Shown here: piece after piece, positions 55,544 to 63,816 of the stretch
Layout: every line of letters begins with the position of its first letter
Position numbering within the stretch: position 1 is the first letter of the stretch
DNA from: an uncultured Clostridia bacterium
GTDB lineage: Bacteria > Bacillota > Clostridia > Oscillospirales > Acutalibacteraceae
Reading direction: 5' to 3'
Assembly (NCBI GenBank): GCA_944412445.1
Contig: CALYBJ010000002.1
Location: forward strand, 35,820-99,819
Length of the DNA: 64,000 nucleotides
Notes under the pieces: generated by a model
What the model was told of the DNA's origin: nothing
What the model saw: the letters and a program-made list of their open reading frames with translations, nothing else
Databases searched by the model: none
Position numbers and translations under genes: made by a program

Positions 55544-56755
55544 TTGAAATATCTTGTTGTTTTATATGACGGCATGGCTGACTATCCGGTGCCGGAGCTG
55601 AACGGCAAAACCCCTATGGAGGTTGCCGACAAGCCTAATTTTGACGCACTGGGAAAAAAGGGAATTGTGGGAACGGTGAAAACCGTTGCGGATTCGTTAA
55701 AACCCGGCAGTGATGTAGCAAATTTAAGTGTTTTAGGATATAATCCGGAAAACTGTTATACAGGCCGTTCACCTTTGGAAGCGGTAAGCATTGGAGTTAA
55801 TTTGGCAGATGATGATGTTACCATGAGATGCAATCTGGTAACATTATCCGATGAAGAAAAGTATGAAGATAAAACTATGGTTGACTATTCGGCAGGAGAT
55901 ATTTCTTCCGCCGAAGCTGCGGAAATAATAAAATCTGTTGAGGAATTTTTCGGCAGCGATATATTTAAATTCTATAACGGAGTGTCCTACAGACATTGCC
56001 TCGTTTGGCATAAAGGCACAACCGATCTGGGAAATATGACACCTCCTCACGATATTTCCGGAAAGGTTATAGGACCGCATTTATCTGATTCGCCTAATGC
56101 TGTTCAGCTTATAGAAATGATGAAAAAAAGCTATGATTTACTTAAAGATCACCCTGTTAACAAGAAGAGGGAATCAGAAGGAAAGCGTCCGGCTAATTCA
56201 ATATGGCTCTGGGGCGAGGGCACAAAGCCGTCCCTTGAATCATTTTACAAAAAGTTCGGATTAAAAGGCAGCATTATATCTGCAGTAGACCTCCTGAAGG
56301 GAATCGGAGGCTGCGCCGAAATGAACACGCCTGTTGTTGAAGGCGCTACCGGTTATATCGATACAAACTTTAAGGGAAAAGCTAAGGCAGCAGTTGACGA
56401 ATTCAGAAAAGGTCAGGATTTTGTATATATACACATAGAAGCTACCGATGAATGCGGACACAGGCATGAGCCCGAAAATAAGGTAAAGGCTATTGAGATC
56501 ATTGACAGGGAAGTGCTTCCGATTGTTTTGAAAGAGCTTGAAAAATATGATGATTATAAAATTATGATTTTACCGGATCACCCGACGCCTATAGTTACTA
56601 TGACCCACGCCAGAGATCCCGTACCGTTTATGATATACCATAAAAATGATGAGAAAAACGGAGTCGAGACTGTTACGGAAGCAACAGCAAAATCAACGGG
56701 TGTATATTTTGAAAGCGGCGAAAAGCTTATGAAATATTTTCTTGATAAAGAATAA
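55544..56755 (+). CDS. ApgM-family phosphoglycerate mutase-like protein
   Basis: A 403-residue member of the archaeal-type cofactor-independent phosphoglycerate mutase family (alkaline phosphatase superfamily). The metal aspartate is D9 in LYDGMADYP, the likely nucleophile is S62 in SDVANLSVLGYNP, and late metal-binding blocks include ATDECGHRHEPE and LPDHPTP. Family members are annotated either as 2,3-BPG-independent mutases or, where they sit beside threonine or methionine genes, as a predicted homoserine kinase analogue. The downstream gene here is a homoserine-ester sulfhydrylase, so the second role deserves thought. The start is TTG at 55544 behind GGAG. Confidence 0.83.
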   Translation: MKYLVVLYDGMADYPVPELNGKTPMEVADKPNFDALGKKGIVGTVKTVADSLKPGSDVANLSVLGYNPENCYTGRSPLEAVSIGVNLADDDVTMRCNLVTLSDEEKYEDKTMVDYSAGDISSAEAAEIIKSVEEFFGSDIFKFYNGVSYRHCLVWHKGTTDLGNMTPPHDISGKVIGPHLSDSPNAVQLIEMMKKSYDLLKDHPVNKKRESEGKRPANSIWLWGEGTKPSLESFYKKFGLKGSIISAVDLLKGIGGCAEMNTPVVEGATGYIDTNFKGKAKAAVDEFRKGQDFVYIHIEATDECGHRHEPENKVKAIEIIDREVLPIVLKELEKYDDYKIMILPDHPTPIVTMTHARDPVPFMIYHKNDEKNGVETVTEATAKSTGVYFESGEKLMKYFLDKE

Positions 56756-56834
56756 TTTTTATTTGTTTGTTTTCAAGAATATTTAAGAAAAGTATTGTAT
56801 TATTAATTCAAATGTTTTAAGGAGTAGAGTAAAT

Positions 56835-58112
56835 ATGTCAGATTATAAAATTGATACTAACTGCGTTCAGGCAGGATATTCACCGAAAAGCGGAGAGCCG
56901 AGAGTTGTTCCCATATATCAGAGCACGACATATAAGTATAATTCAAGCACCGAAATGGGCGAATTGTTTGATCTTGAAAGAGAGGGATATTTTTACACAA
57001 GGCTTCAGAATCCTACAAATGACGCAGTTGCCGCAAAAATTGCTGCATTGGAAGGCGGTGTAGGCGCTGTTCTTACTTCATCGGGACAAGCCGCATCATT
57101 TTTTGCAGTCTTTAATATTGCTCAGTCAGGTGATCATGTAATAAGCTCATCTGCAATTTACGGAGGAACATTCAATTTGTTTTCTGTTACAATGAAAAAA
57201 ATGGGAATAGATTTTACATTTGTTGAGCCTGATATAACAGAAGATGAATTAAGTAAGGCGTTTAAGCCCAACACAAAAGCTGTTTTTGCGGAGACGCTTT
57301 CAAACCCGTCTCTTCATGTTCTTGATATTGAAAAATTTGCCAAAGCGGCTCACAGCCACGGAGTTCCGCTAATTGTGGACAACACATTCCCTACACCCGT
57401 TAACTGCCGTCCTTTTGAATTCGGCGCTGATATTGTTACCCATTCAACAACAAAATACATGGACGGACACGCAACAAGCGTAGGCGGCGTTATAGTTGAC
57501 AGCGGTAATTTTGACTGGACACAGAATGATAAATTTTCCGGTCTTACAACTCCCGATGATTCATATCACGGAATTGTATATACGGAAAAATTCGGCAAGC
57601 TTGCATATATTACAAAATGCGTTGCTCAGCTTATGCGCGATCTCGGAGCGATTCCCTCTGCATTTAACTCATTTTTGCTTAATGTAGGGCTTGAATCTCT
57701 TGCGGTAAGAGTTCCGAAACACTGCGGCAACGCAATGAAAGTAGCAGAATATCTTCATGATAACGATAAGGTTTCATGGGTTAGCTACCCCGGTCTTAAA
57801 GACGATCCTCAGCATGACCTTGCAGTGAAATATATGCCGGGAGGTACAAGCGGCGTAATTGCTTTCGGCGTTAAAGGCGGAAGAGCCGCCGCTACAAAAT
57901 TTATGGACAGCTTAAAGCTTGCGGCAATTGTAACTCATGTTGCCGACGCAAGAACCTGCTGTCTGCATCCTGCAAGCACAACTCATCGTCAGCTTACTGA
58001 CGAACAGCTTCATGAATGCGGAGTATCCCCCGATCTTATAAGATTATCGGTAGGAATAGAAAATCCTGAAGATATAATTGCCGATATACAGCAGGCTCTT
58101 GATCAGATTTAA
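56835..58112 (+). CDS. metY: O-acetylhomoserine sulfhydrylase
   Basis: A 425-residue PLP enzyme of the Cys/Met metabolism family that makes homocysteine from O-acetylhomoserine and sulfide. The PLP lysine is K207 in HSTTKYMDGH, and the cofactor-phosphate region is TSSGQAASFFAVFNIA. The C-terminal TCCLHPASTTHRQL and LIRLSVGIENPEDIIAD match MetY rather than cystathionine gamma-synthase. The ribosome binding site is AAGGAG. Confidence 0.93.
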   Translation: MSDYKIDTNCVQAGYSPKSGEPRVVPIYQSTTYKYNSSTEMGELFDLEREGYFYTRLQNPTNDAVAAKIAALEGGVGAVLTSSGQAASFFAVFNIAQSGDHVISSSAIYGGTFNLFSVTMKKMGIDFTFVEPDITEDELSKAFKPNTKAVFAETLSNPSLHVLDIEKFAKAAHSHGVPLIVDNTFPTPVNCRPFEFGADIVTHSTTKYMDGHATSVGGVIVDSGNFDWTQNDKFSGLTTPDDSYHGIVYTEKFGKLAYITKCVAQLMRDLGAIPSAFNSFLLNVGLESLAVRVPKHCGNAMKVAEYLHDNDKVSWVSYPGLKDDPQHDLAVKYMPGGTSGVIAFGVKGGRAAATKFMDSLKLAAIVTHVADARTCCLHPASTTHRQLTDEQLHECGVSPDLIRLSVGIENPEDIIADIQQALDQI

Positions 58113-58137
58113 TTGTCTTAACAGGGAGATGAAAAAA

Positions 58138-60183
58138 ATGAAAGGAATTGCAAAACGTTTTCTTGCATTAATTGTCACTTTATGTTTGATTATCTTATCT
58201 GCGTTTCCGATTAATGCAATCGCGGCCGAAAGCAGCGGATTTACTTATGAAATTGTTTCCGGCAGTACAAGCGTCAGAATTACAGGTTATTCATCTGACG
58301 AAAGCAATGTTGTTATTCCGGACATTATTGACGGCAGAACTGTAGTTGAAATCAGCGCAGGAGCATTTGCTGACAACTATACTATAAAAAACCTGACAAT
58401 TTCATCAAATGTTTTAAGGATTATGAGGGAAGCATTTAAGGGCTGCTCTTCTTTGGAAACAGTTGTTATTCCGGCATCAGTTTCATCGATAGGAGATTCT
58501 GCATTTGCTCAATGCACGGCATTAAATTCCGTAACAATAAACTCTGCCTCAACAGCAATAGGCTACTATGCCTTTGAAGGCTGCACCGCACTGAAAGAAA
58601 TAACAATACCTTCTGTGAAAATCAGTGATTCCGCATTTAAAAACTGCTCTTCTCTTGAAAAAATAACACTTCTTGACTCTGTTCAGACGGTGGGAAAAGA
58701 GGCCTTCGACGGAACAGCATGGTATAAAACACAGCCTCAGGGGTTAATGATTTTAGATTCTGTTTTGTATAAGTACACAGGCACAGATTCGGCAGTCTAT
58801 ATCCCCGAAAGTGTTAAATGTATTGCTGACTATGCCTTCAGCGGCAGTGATGTTTCTTCTGTGATTTTGCCTGACGGGCTTTATTACATCGGAAACTATG
58901 CGTTATCCGACTGCGAAAATCTTAAATATATTTCTATACCAGACACGGTAATCAGCATCGGAACAAAGGCTATTGGATATTCTGCAAATGTTCCTGTTGA
59001 TGGATTTGTGGTATATTGCAGGGAAAATTCTATAGCCGGTGACTGGGCAGAGAATAACGGTTTTTCTGTTGAATATACTGATAACTGCCTGCATGAATAT
59101 TCCCAGTGGACGATAATTTCAGACGCCTCATGCACATCTGACGGTCAGCGCAGCAGAATATGTATTAAGTGCAACGACATTCAGACAGAAGTTATCCCTG
59201 CATCGGGACACTCCTGGAGCGGCTTTGTAACAATAAGCGAGCTTACATGCGCTCAGGACGGCATTGAAAGAAGAACCTGCACGATCTGCGGTGAAACCGA
59301 AGATAAGGTGACACCGGCGTCAGGTCATCAGTGGAGCGAATGGACAACGATTAAAGAGGCGAGCTGCACTGAAGAAGGCGAGAGAACACATAAATGTTCC
59401 GTATGCGGATTAGAAGAAAGCGAAAAAATTGAAAAGAATGAGCACGAATGGGATATAAATGAAAATACAGATGCTGACGGCTGGATGACAAATACAGCTC
59501 CAACCTGCACAGAACCCGGTTTAAAAGAAAGAGTGTGCACGATATGCGGAACTGTTGAAAAGAGCGAAATAGAGCCTACAGGTCATTATGCTGAGGTCTG
59601 GATTCTTCTGAAAGAGCCTACGGCGTTAAGCGCAGGATTGAAACAGGGAAAATGTATTTACTGCGGCGAAACGTTTACCGAAGATATTCCGCCTGTTTCC
59701 GAGGAGCTTCCTGACGATGTTACGATGCTTTCTCTTAAAGACAATTCTTCACTTTACTTTAACGAAACAAGAACATACGTTTTGGGAGCTGATCCCGAAT
59801 CAACAGTTGAAAAAATCTTAAATGAATTTAACTATCCCGGTCACATACTTGTTTCGGACATTAAGCTTAATACCCTTGAAAATTATGATACAGTAGGAAC
59901 CGGATGCTTTGTATTTCTGGTAAAGTATAACGAGGATACGCAAAAATACGATCCAATTGACACAATGTGCATTATTGTCAGGGGAGATGTCAACGGAGAC
60001 GGAGGAATTACAGCTGCTGACGCAAGAATTGTGTTGAGAGCCGCGGCAAATCTTGAATCACTGAATGCTGCGTACACAACAGCTGCTGACTTAACCGGTG
60101 ACGGAAAACTAACTGCGGCGGAGGCCAGAAGAATTTTAAGGGTAGCAAGCAAAATTGACAGTGCTGCTTCATTAAATGAATAA
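58138..60183 (+). CDS. Secreted BspA-like leucine-rich-repeat protein with C-terminal dockerin-like module
   Basis: A 681-residue exported protein. Signal peptide 1-30 (ending NAIAAES). Residues about 35-310 are BspA-type leucine-rich repeats with the pattern IGDSAFAQCTALNSVTI. Residues about 310-535 hold five repeats of about 45 residues, each with a CxxC or C-x2-C end (CIKC, CTIC, CSVC, CTIC, CIYC) and an H-[SQE]-W start. Residues about 614-676 are a dockerin-like pair (GDVNGDGGITAADARIVLRA and DLTGDGKLTAAEARRILRVA). The ATG at 58138 has GGGAG 9 bases upstream; longer frames run inside metY. It is probably a surface or cell-bound adhesion protein assembled through a cohesin. Confidence 0.9.
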   Translation: MKGIAKRFLALIVTLCLIILSAFPINAIAAESSGFTYEIVSGSTSVRITGYSSDESNVVIPDIIDGRTVVEISAGAFADNYTIKNLTISSNVLRIMREAFKGCSSLETVVIPASVSSIGDSAFAQCTALNSVTINSASTAIGYYAFEGCTALKEITIPSVKISDSAFKNCSSLEKITLLDSVQTVGKEAFDGTAWYKTQPQGLMILDSVLYKYTGTDSAVYIPESVKCIADYAFSGSDVSSVILPDGLYYIGNYALSDCENLKYISIPDTVISIGTKAIGYSANVPVDGFVVYCRENSIAGDWAENNGFSVEYTDNCLHEYSQWTIISDASCTSDGQRSRICIKCNDIQTEVIPASGHSWSGFVTISELTCAQDGIERRTCTICGETEDKVTPASGHQWSEWTTIKEASCTEEGERTHKCSVCGLEESEKIEKNEHEWDINENTDADGWMTNTAPTCTEPGLKERVCTICGTVEKSEIEPTGHYAEVWILLKEPTALSAGLKQGKCIYCGETFTEDIPPVSEELPDDVTMLSLKDNSSLYFNETRTYVLGADPESTVEKILNEFNYPGHILVSDIKLNTLENYDTVGTGCFVFLVKYNEDTQKYDPIDTMCIIVRGDVNGDGGITAADARIVLRAAANLESLNAAYTTAADLTGDGKLTAAEARRILRVASKIDSAASLNE

Positions 60184-60196
60184 TGCCTGTTTTTAG

Positions 60197-60228
60197 CAAC
60201 CGGAAAATATATTTCCGGTTGTTTGTTT
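60197..60228 (+). terminator. Terminator after the LRR-dockerin gene
   Basis: CAACCGGAAA (60197-60206) with TTTCCGGTTG (60212-60221), perfect 10-bp stem, then TTTGTTTG. Confidence 0.85.
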
Positions 60229-60288
60229 GCGCAAACAAATATGTCAAATTTTGGAATATGTTTATAAAAACACTGAAAGGAAACTAAT

Positions 60289-61665
60289 ATGACGAAATCT
60301 TTAGAAACTAAAAAAGAAAACAAAATGGGCACAATGTCCGTTAATAAGCTCTTGCTGTCAATGTCGGTTCCGATGATGATTTCAATGCTTGTGCAGGCAT
60401 TGTATAATATTGTTGACAGTATGTTTGTTGCACAAATAAGCGAGAATGCGTTAACTGCGGTTTCTCTTGCGTTTCCTGCCCAAAACTTAATGATTGCCGT
60501 TGCAACCGGCACCGGAGTAGGTATCAACGCGCTTCTTTCAAGAAGTCTTGGTGAAAAGAATTATGAAAGAGTTAATAAAACAGCAGGAAATGCTGTTTTT
60601 CTGGCTTTGTGCAGCTTTATAGTATTTGCTGTTTTAGGAGGCCTGCTTTCCCGTCAGTTCTTTTTGCTTCAGACGGATATAACCGAAATCGTAGATTACG
60701 GCACTGAATATTTTCAAATCTGCTCCGTATTTTCTTTCGGACTTTTCGGTCAGATAACATTTGAAAGACTTCTACAGTCTACAGGAAAAACTATTTATAC
60801 GATGATAACTCAGGGCATAGGCGCCATAATCAATATTATTTTTGACCCGATTCTCATTTTCGGTTTATTAGGATTTCCTAAAATGGGCGTTGCAGGCGCG
60901 GCGGCTGCTACGGTATTCGGTCAGATAGTTGCATTTATTTTGGCTGTTATTATCAATCATGTAAAAAATCACGAAATAAAGCTCAGCGTAAAGCAAATGA
61001 AGCCCAATTTAAAATTGATCAAAGAAATATATTCTGTGGGACTTCCGTCAATTATCATGGCTTCTATCGGCAGTGTTATGACCTTTGGAATGAATAAAAT
61101 TCTTATTGCATTTTCGTCAACAGCAACGGCAGTATTCGGAGTATATTTTAAATTGCAAAGCTTTGTATTTATGCCGGTATTCGGATTAAATAACGGCATG
61201 GTACCTATTATAGCGTTCAACTACGGTGCAAAAAAGCCTGACAGAATCACAAAAACTCTTAAGCTCAGCATTATGTACGCCGTAATTATAATGTTTGTAG
61301 GTTTTGTAGTATTCATGGCTATACCCGATAAGCTTCTGGCAATTTTTGAAGCATCTGACTATATGCTGAAAATAGGCGAGCCGGCTCTCAGAATTATAAG
61401 CACAAGCTTCCTTCTCGCAGGATATGCAATTGTTTGTTCATCAATGTTCCAGGCACTTGGACACGGTATGCTCAGCCTCTATGTATCAGTTATCCGACAG
61501 CTTGTGGTATTGCTCCCTGTTGCATTCCTTCTTTCATTAACAGATAATCTCGATTATGTTTGGATTGCATTTCCCATAGCTGAAATTGTTTCGTTTGTAT
61601 TCAGTTCAATATTCCTGCGTCATATATACAAGAAAGAAATCAAGCCTTTAAAACCTGCAGATTGA
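60289..61665 (+). CDS. MATE-family efflux transporter (second copy)
   Basis: A 458-residue MATE exporter with twelve predicted membrane helices. The start MSVNKLLLSMSVPMMISMLVQALYNIVDSMFVAQISENALTAVSLAFP is typical of the DinF/NorM-like clostridial group. It differs clearly from the copy at 25416 and has no structured leader: the gene starts about 60 bases after a terminator with GAAAGGAAA. The substrate is unknown. Confidence 0.92.
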   Translation: MTKSLETKKENKMGTMSVNKLLLSMSVPMMISMLVQALYNIVDSMFVAQISENALTAVSLAFPAQNLMIAVATGTGVGINALLSRSLGEKNYERVNKTAGNAVFLALCSFIVFAVLGGLLSRQFFLLQTDITEIVDYGTEYFQICSVFSFGLFGQITFERLLQSTGKTIYTMITQGIGAIINIIFDPILIFGLLGFPKMGVAGAAAATVFGQIVAFILAVIINHVKNHEIKLSVKQMKPNLKLIKEIYSVGLPSIIMASIGSVMTFGMNKILIAFSSTATAVFGVYFKLQSFVFMPVFGLNNGMVPIIAFNYGAKKPDRITKTLKLSIMYAVIIMFVGFVVFMAIPDKLLAIFEASDYMLKIGEPALRIISTSFLLAGYAIVCSSMFQALGHGMLSLYVSVIRQLVVLLPVAFLLSLTDNLDYVWIAFPIAEIVSFVFSSIFLRHIYKKEIKPLKPAD

Positions 61666-62020
61666 GCGTAAGATAAATTTATAAGACCGCAGCTTGATAT
61701 ATAAAATCTCCTTAAAAAGATACTTGCAAAGCAAAGGAAATTAAGAGTACTTCCGGGGATTTATTATGTCAACACGCTATTCACAGTGACAGAGGTTTTC
61801 AGTAAGAAAACAAACTCTTCCAAAAGATTTACATAATAAGAATCATTGACAGCAGCTGCTGAGTAAAAATTTCCACCATGCAGAACTGCAGTTGAAATTT
61901 TCACTCAACTTAATATTCTTTTGTTATTTTCTCTGTCTGCTTGACATGGTGTGCAGTTTTACCGGGGGCGGATTTTTTAAACGATACTCAGCGGGATAGA
62001 TTTTTACGATAATAAAAAAT
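61666..62020 (+). other. Non-coding, hairpin-rich stretch
   Basis: About 350 bases with no plausible gene. Pairings visible are AAATCTCC (61704-61711) with GGGGATTT (61755-61762), and AGAGGTTTTC with GAAAAC...CTCT near 61790-61830. A nested structure GAGTAAAAATTTC (61861-61873) pairs with GAAATTTTCACTC (61894-61906), enclosing TGCAG/CTGCA. It could be the 3' end of the MATE transcript, a remnant of a mobile element or a structured RNA. A TTGACA at 61941 has no matching -10. Confidence 0.5.
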
Positions 62021-62054
62021 AAACTGATTTCGTAAAAAACGGGATCAGTTTTTT
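62021..62054 (+). terminator. Terminator-like hairpin before the FMN-binding gene
   Basis: AAACTGATTTCGT (62021-62033) with ACGGGATCAGTTT (62039-62051), with two G-U pairs, followed by T-rich sequence. Confidence 0.75.
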
Positions 62055-62083
62055 ATTTTGCAGAAAGTCATTGAATAAGAATG

Positions 62084-62112
62084 TTGAAAAACAAAAAATT
62101 ATTTTGTATAAT
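62084..62112 (+). promoter_or_regulatory. Promoter of the four-gene cluster at the right end
   Basis: TTGAAA (62084-62089), 17 bases, TATAAT (62107-62112). About 50 bases of leader precede GAAAGGAG and the ATG. Confidence 0.7.
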
Positions 62113-62168
62113 ATAGACGAGAAATGAAACCGTAGCAAACTACAGGCGGCGGAAGAAAGGAGAAAATC

Positions 62169-62561
62169 ATGAAACGAGTATATGATTTTTTAAAAAAGGC
62201 AGGGACATATTATCTTGCGACGGCTGAGGGCGACCGGCCGAGAGTTCGCCCCTTCGGAACAATCAATGATTTTGAGGGAAAGCTTTATATACAAACGGGA
62301 AAGAATAAGCCGGTAAGCAGGCAGCTTGCCGCAAATCCAAAGGCAGAGATATGCGCGTACAGCGGAGGGGAATGGATACGAATAGCCTGTGAGCTTGTTG
62401 AGGACGACCGTACAGAGGCGAAGAAATCCATGCTTGACGCTTATCCTGAGCTTCGCTCCATGTATGATGAAAACGACGGAAACACCCAGGTATTATATAT
62501 TAAGAACGCGGTGGCGGTAATAAGCTCATTCACTGCGGAGCCGGTAGAGATAAAGTTTTAA
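62169..62561 (+). CDS. Pyridoxamine 5'-phosphate oxidase-like FMN-binding protein
   Basis: A 130-residue split-barrel flavoprotein of the PNPOx-like/NimA-related group. Typical blocks are YYLATAEGDRPRVRPFGTI, LYIQTGKNKPVSRQLAANPKAEICAYS and WIRIACELVEDDR. Members reduce small molecules with FMN or F420; the substrate is unknown. It is first of four tightly packed genes that use more GGG, AGG and GAG codons than the rest of the window. Confidence 0.85.
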   Translation: MKRVYDFLKKAGTYYLATAEGDRPRVRPFGTINDFEGKLYIQTGKNKPVSRQLAANPKAEICAYSGGEWIRIACELVEDDRTEAKKSMLDAYPELRSMYDENDGNTQVLYIKNAVAVISSFTAEPVEIKF

Positions 62562-62567
62562 AAAGCA

Positions 62568-63068
62568 ATGAAGATAATGTTTGTATGTCACGGCAACATA
62601 TGCCGCAGTCCGATGGCGGAGTATATATTAAAGGACCTTGTGAGGAAGCAGGGGACAGGGGAGAAGTATACAATTTCATCCTCAGCCACAAGCGATGAGG
62701 AGATATGGAACGGAAAGGGGAACCGAGTATATCCGCCGGCAAGAGAGGAGCTTGAAAAGCACGGACTGAGCTGTGAAGGAAAGCGGGCTGTTCAGCTAAA
62801 GAAGAGCGACTATGAAAAATATGATATATTTGTGGGGATGGACGGAGCAAATGTGAGTAATATGCAGCGCATATTTGGCGGAGATCCTCAAGGCAAGATA
62901 CATAAGCTTCTGGATTATACAGAAAAAGGCGGCGAAGTTGCCGATCCGTGGTATACCGGGAGATTTGATACAGCATATAAAGACATATATAAGGGATGCG
63001 AAGGACTTTTAAAAGCAATAGAGAGGGGAAAACAGGGGAACGGAAATGGACAGGGAAATTGTTTTTAG
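62568..63068 (+). CDS. Low-molecular-weight protein tyrosine phosphatase
   Basis: A 166-residue LMW-PTP that removes phosphate from tyrosine (or arginine) residues. The P-loop is C7-HGNIC-R13-S14, and the general acid is D126 in VADPWYTGRFD. The length is normal. It begins 6 bases after the previous stop, and its last 23 bases overlap the next gene. Confidence 0.93.
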   Translation: MKIMFVCHGNICRSPMAEYILKDLVRKQGTGEKYTISSSATSDEEIWNGKGNRVYPPAREELEKHGLSCEGKRAVQLKKSDYEKYDIFVGMDGANVSNMQRIFGGDPQGKIHKLLDYTEKGGEVADPWYTGRFDTAYKDIYKGCEGLLKAIERGKQGNGNGQGNCF

Positions 63069-63435
63069 ATTTTGCAGAGAAAATTACGGAACGGAGCCGG
63101 ATTATCCCTTTAAGGACGACAGAGTATCGGCGGTATTGCGGCATAGTGACACAAGGAAATGGTATGCGCTTGTAATGGAAGTGAGTCCGGGAGTATTTTC
63201 CTTGCCGGGAGAGAAAAAGATAGAGATAGTAAATTTAAAAACAGACCCGGTTATGAGCGGTTCGTTTATAAACGGCAGGGACATTTTTCCGGCATATCAT
63301 ATGTCAAAGAGCAGTTGGATATCGGTATTGCTTGACTCGGCGGTAAGTGAGGAAACACTGAAGCTTTTAATAGATGTCAGCTATGTGTTGACAGGAAAAA
63401 AGTATGCAAAGAATAAAAAATCGCTGAATAAATAA
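63046..63435 (+). CDS. MmcQ/YjbR family protein
   Basis: A 129-residue protein of the MmcQ/YjbR group, proposed to bind DNA through its cytidine-like fold. Recognisable blocks are FRFCRENYGTEPDYPFKDD and the middle RKWYALVMEVS, ending in HMSKSSWISVLLDSAVSEETLKLLIDVSYVLT. The function is unknown. It overlaps the phosphatase gene by 23 bases. Confidence 0.8.
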   Translation: MDREIVFRFCRENYGTEPDYPFKDDRVSAVLRHSDTRKWYALVMEVSPGVFSLPGEKKIEIVNLKTDPVMSGSFINGRDIFPAYHMSKSSWISVLLDSAVSEETLKLLIDVSYVLTGKKYAKNKKSLNK

Positions 63436-63453
63436 GCAGAAAAAGGAGAAAAG

Positions 63454-63807
63454 ATGATAAAATTTATTTGTTATCCCAAATGTACGACGTGTAAGAAGGC
63501 GAAGAAGTGGCTTGAAGAAAGGAACAAGGGATATGAAGAGAGGGATATAAAAACAGAAAAACCAACAGCAGAGGAGCTTCGGGAGTGGTATAAAAAAAGC
63601 GGACTGCCGCTGAAAAAGTTTTTTAATACAAGCGGAGTTTTGTATAAGACAATGGAGCTTAAGACGAAGCTGGGAGCAATGACGGAGGATGAAATGCTGA
63701 GCTTGCTTTCCTCCGACGGAATGTTAGTAAAAAGGCCCCTATTAATCGGAGAAGAATTTGTGCTGGTGGGCTTTAATGAGGCACAGTGGGAAGAAAAGCT
63801 TTTATAA
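63454..63807 (+). CDS. ArsC/Spx-family thioredoxin-fold protein
   Basis: A 117-residue member of the arsenate reductase (ArsC/Spx/MgsR) family, with the N-terminal C10-TT-C13 pair in CYPKCTTCKKAKKWLEE. The conserved segment for Spx-like proteins, VLVGFNEAQWEEKL, ends it, and LVKRPLLIG is the ArsC-like active-site arginine region. Without operon partners such as arsR or acr3 a role as a real arsenate reductase is not supported; a redox or regulatory role is equally likely. The ribosome binding site is AAAGGAG. Confidence 0.88.
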   Translation: MIKFICYPKCTTCKKAKKWLEERNKGYEERDIKTEKPTAEELREWYKKSGLPLKKFFNTSGVLYKTMELKTKLGAMTEDEMLSLLSSDGMLVKRPLLIGEEFVLVGFNEAQWEEKLL

Positions 63808-63816
63808 GCCCTGTAA

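Noticed and set aside
61941..61970. TTGACA as a possible promoter in the intergenic stretch.
   Set aside because: The region 16-19 bases downstream is GC-rich (ACCGGGGGCG), so no -10 element is present.
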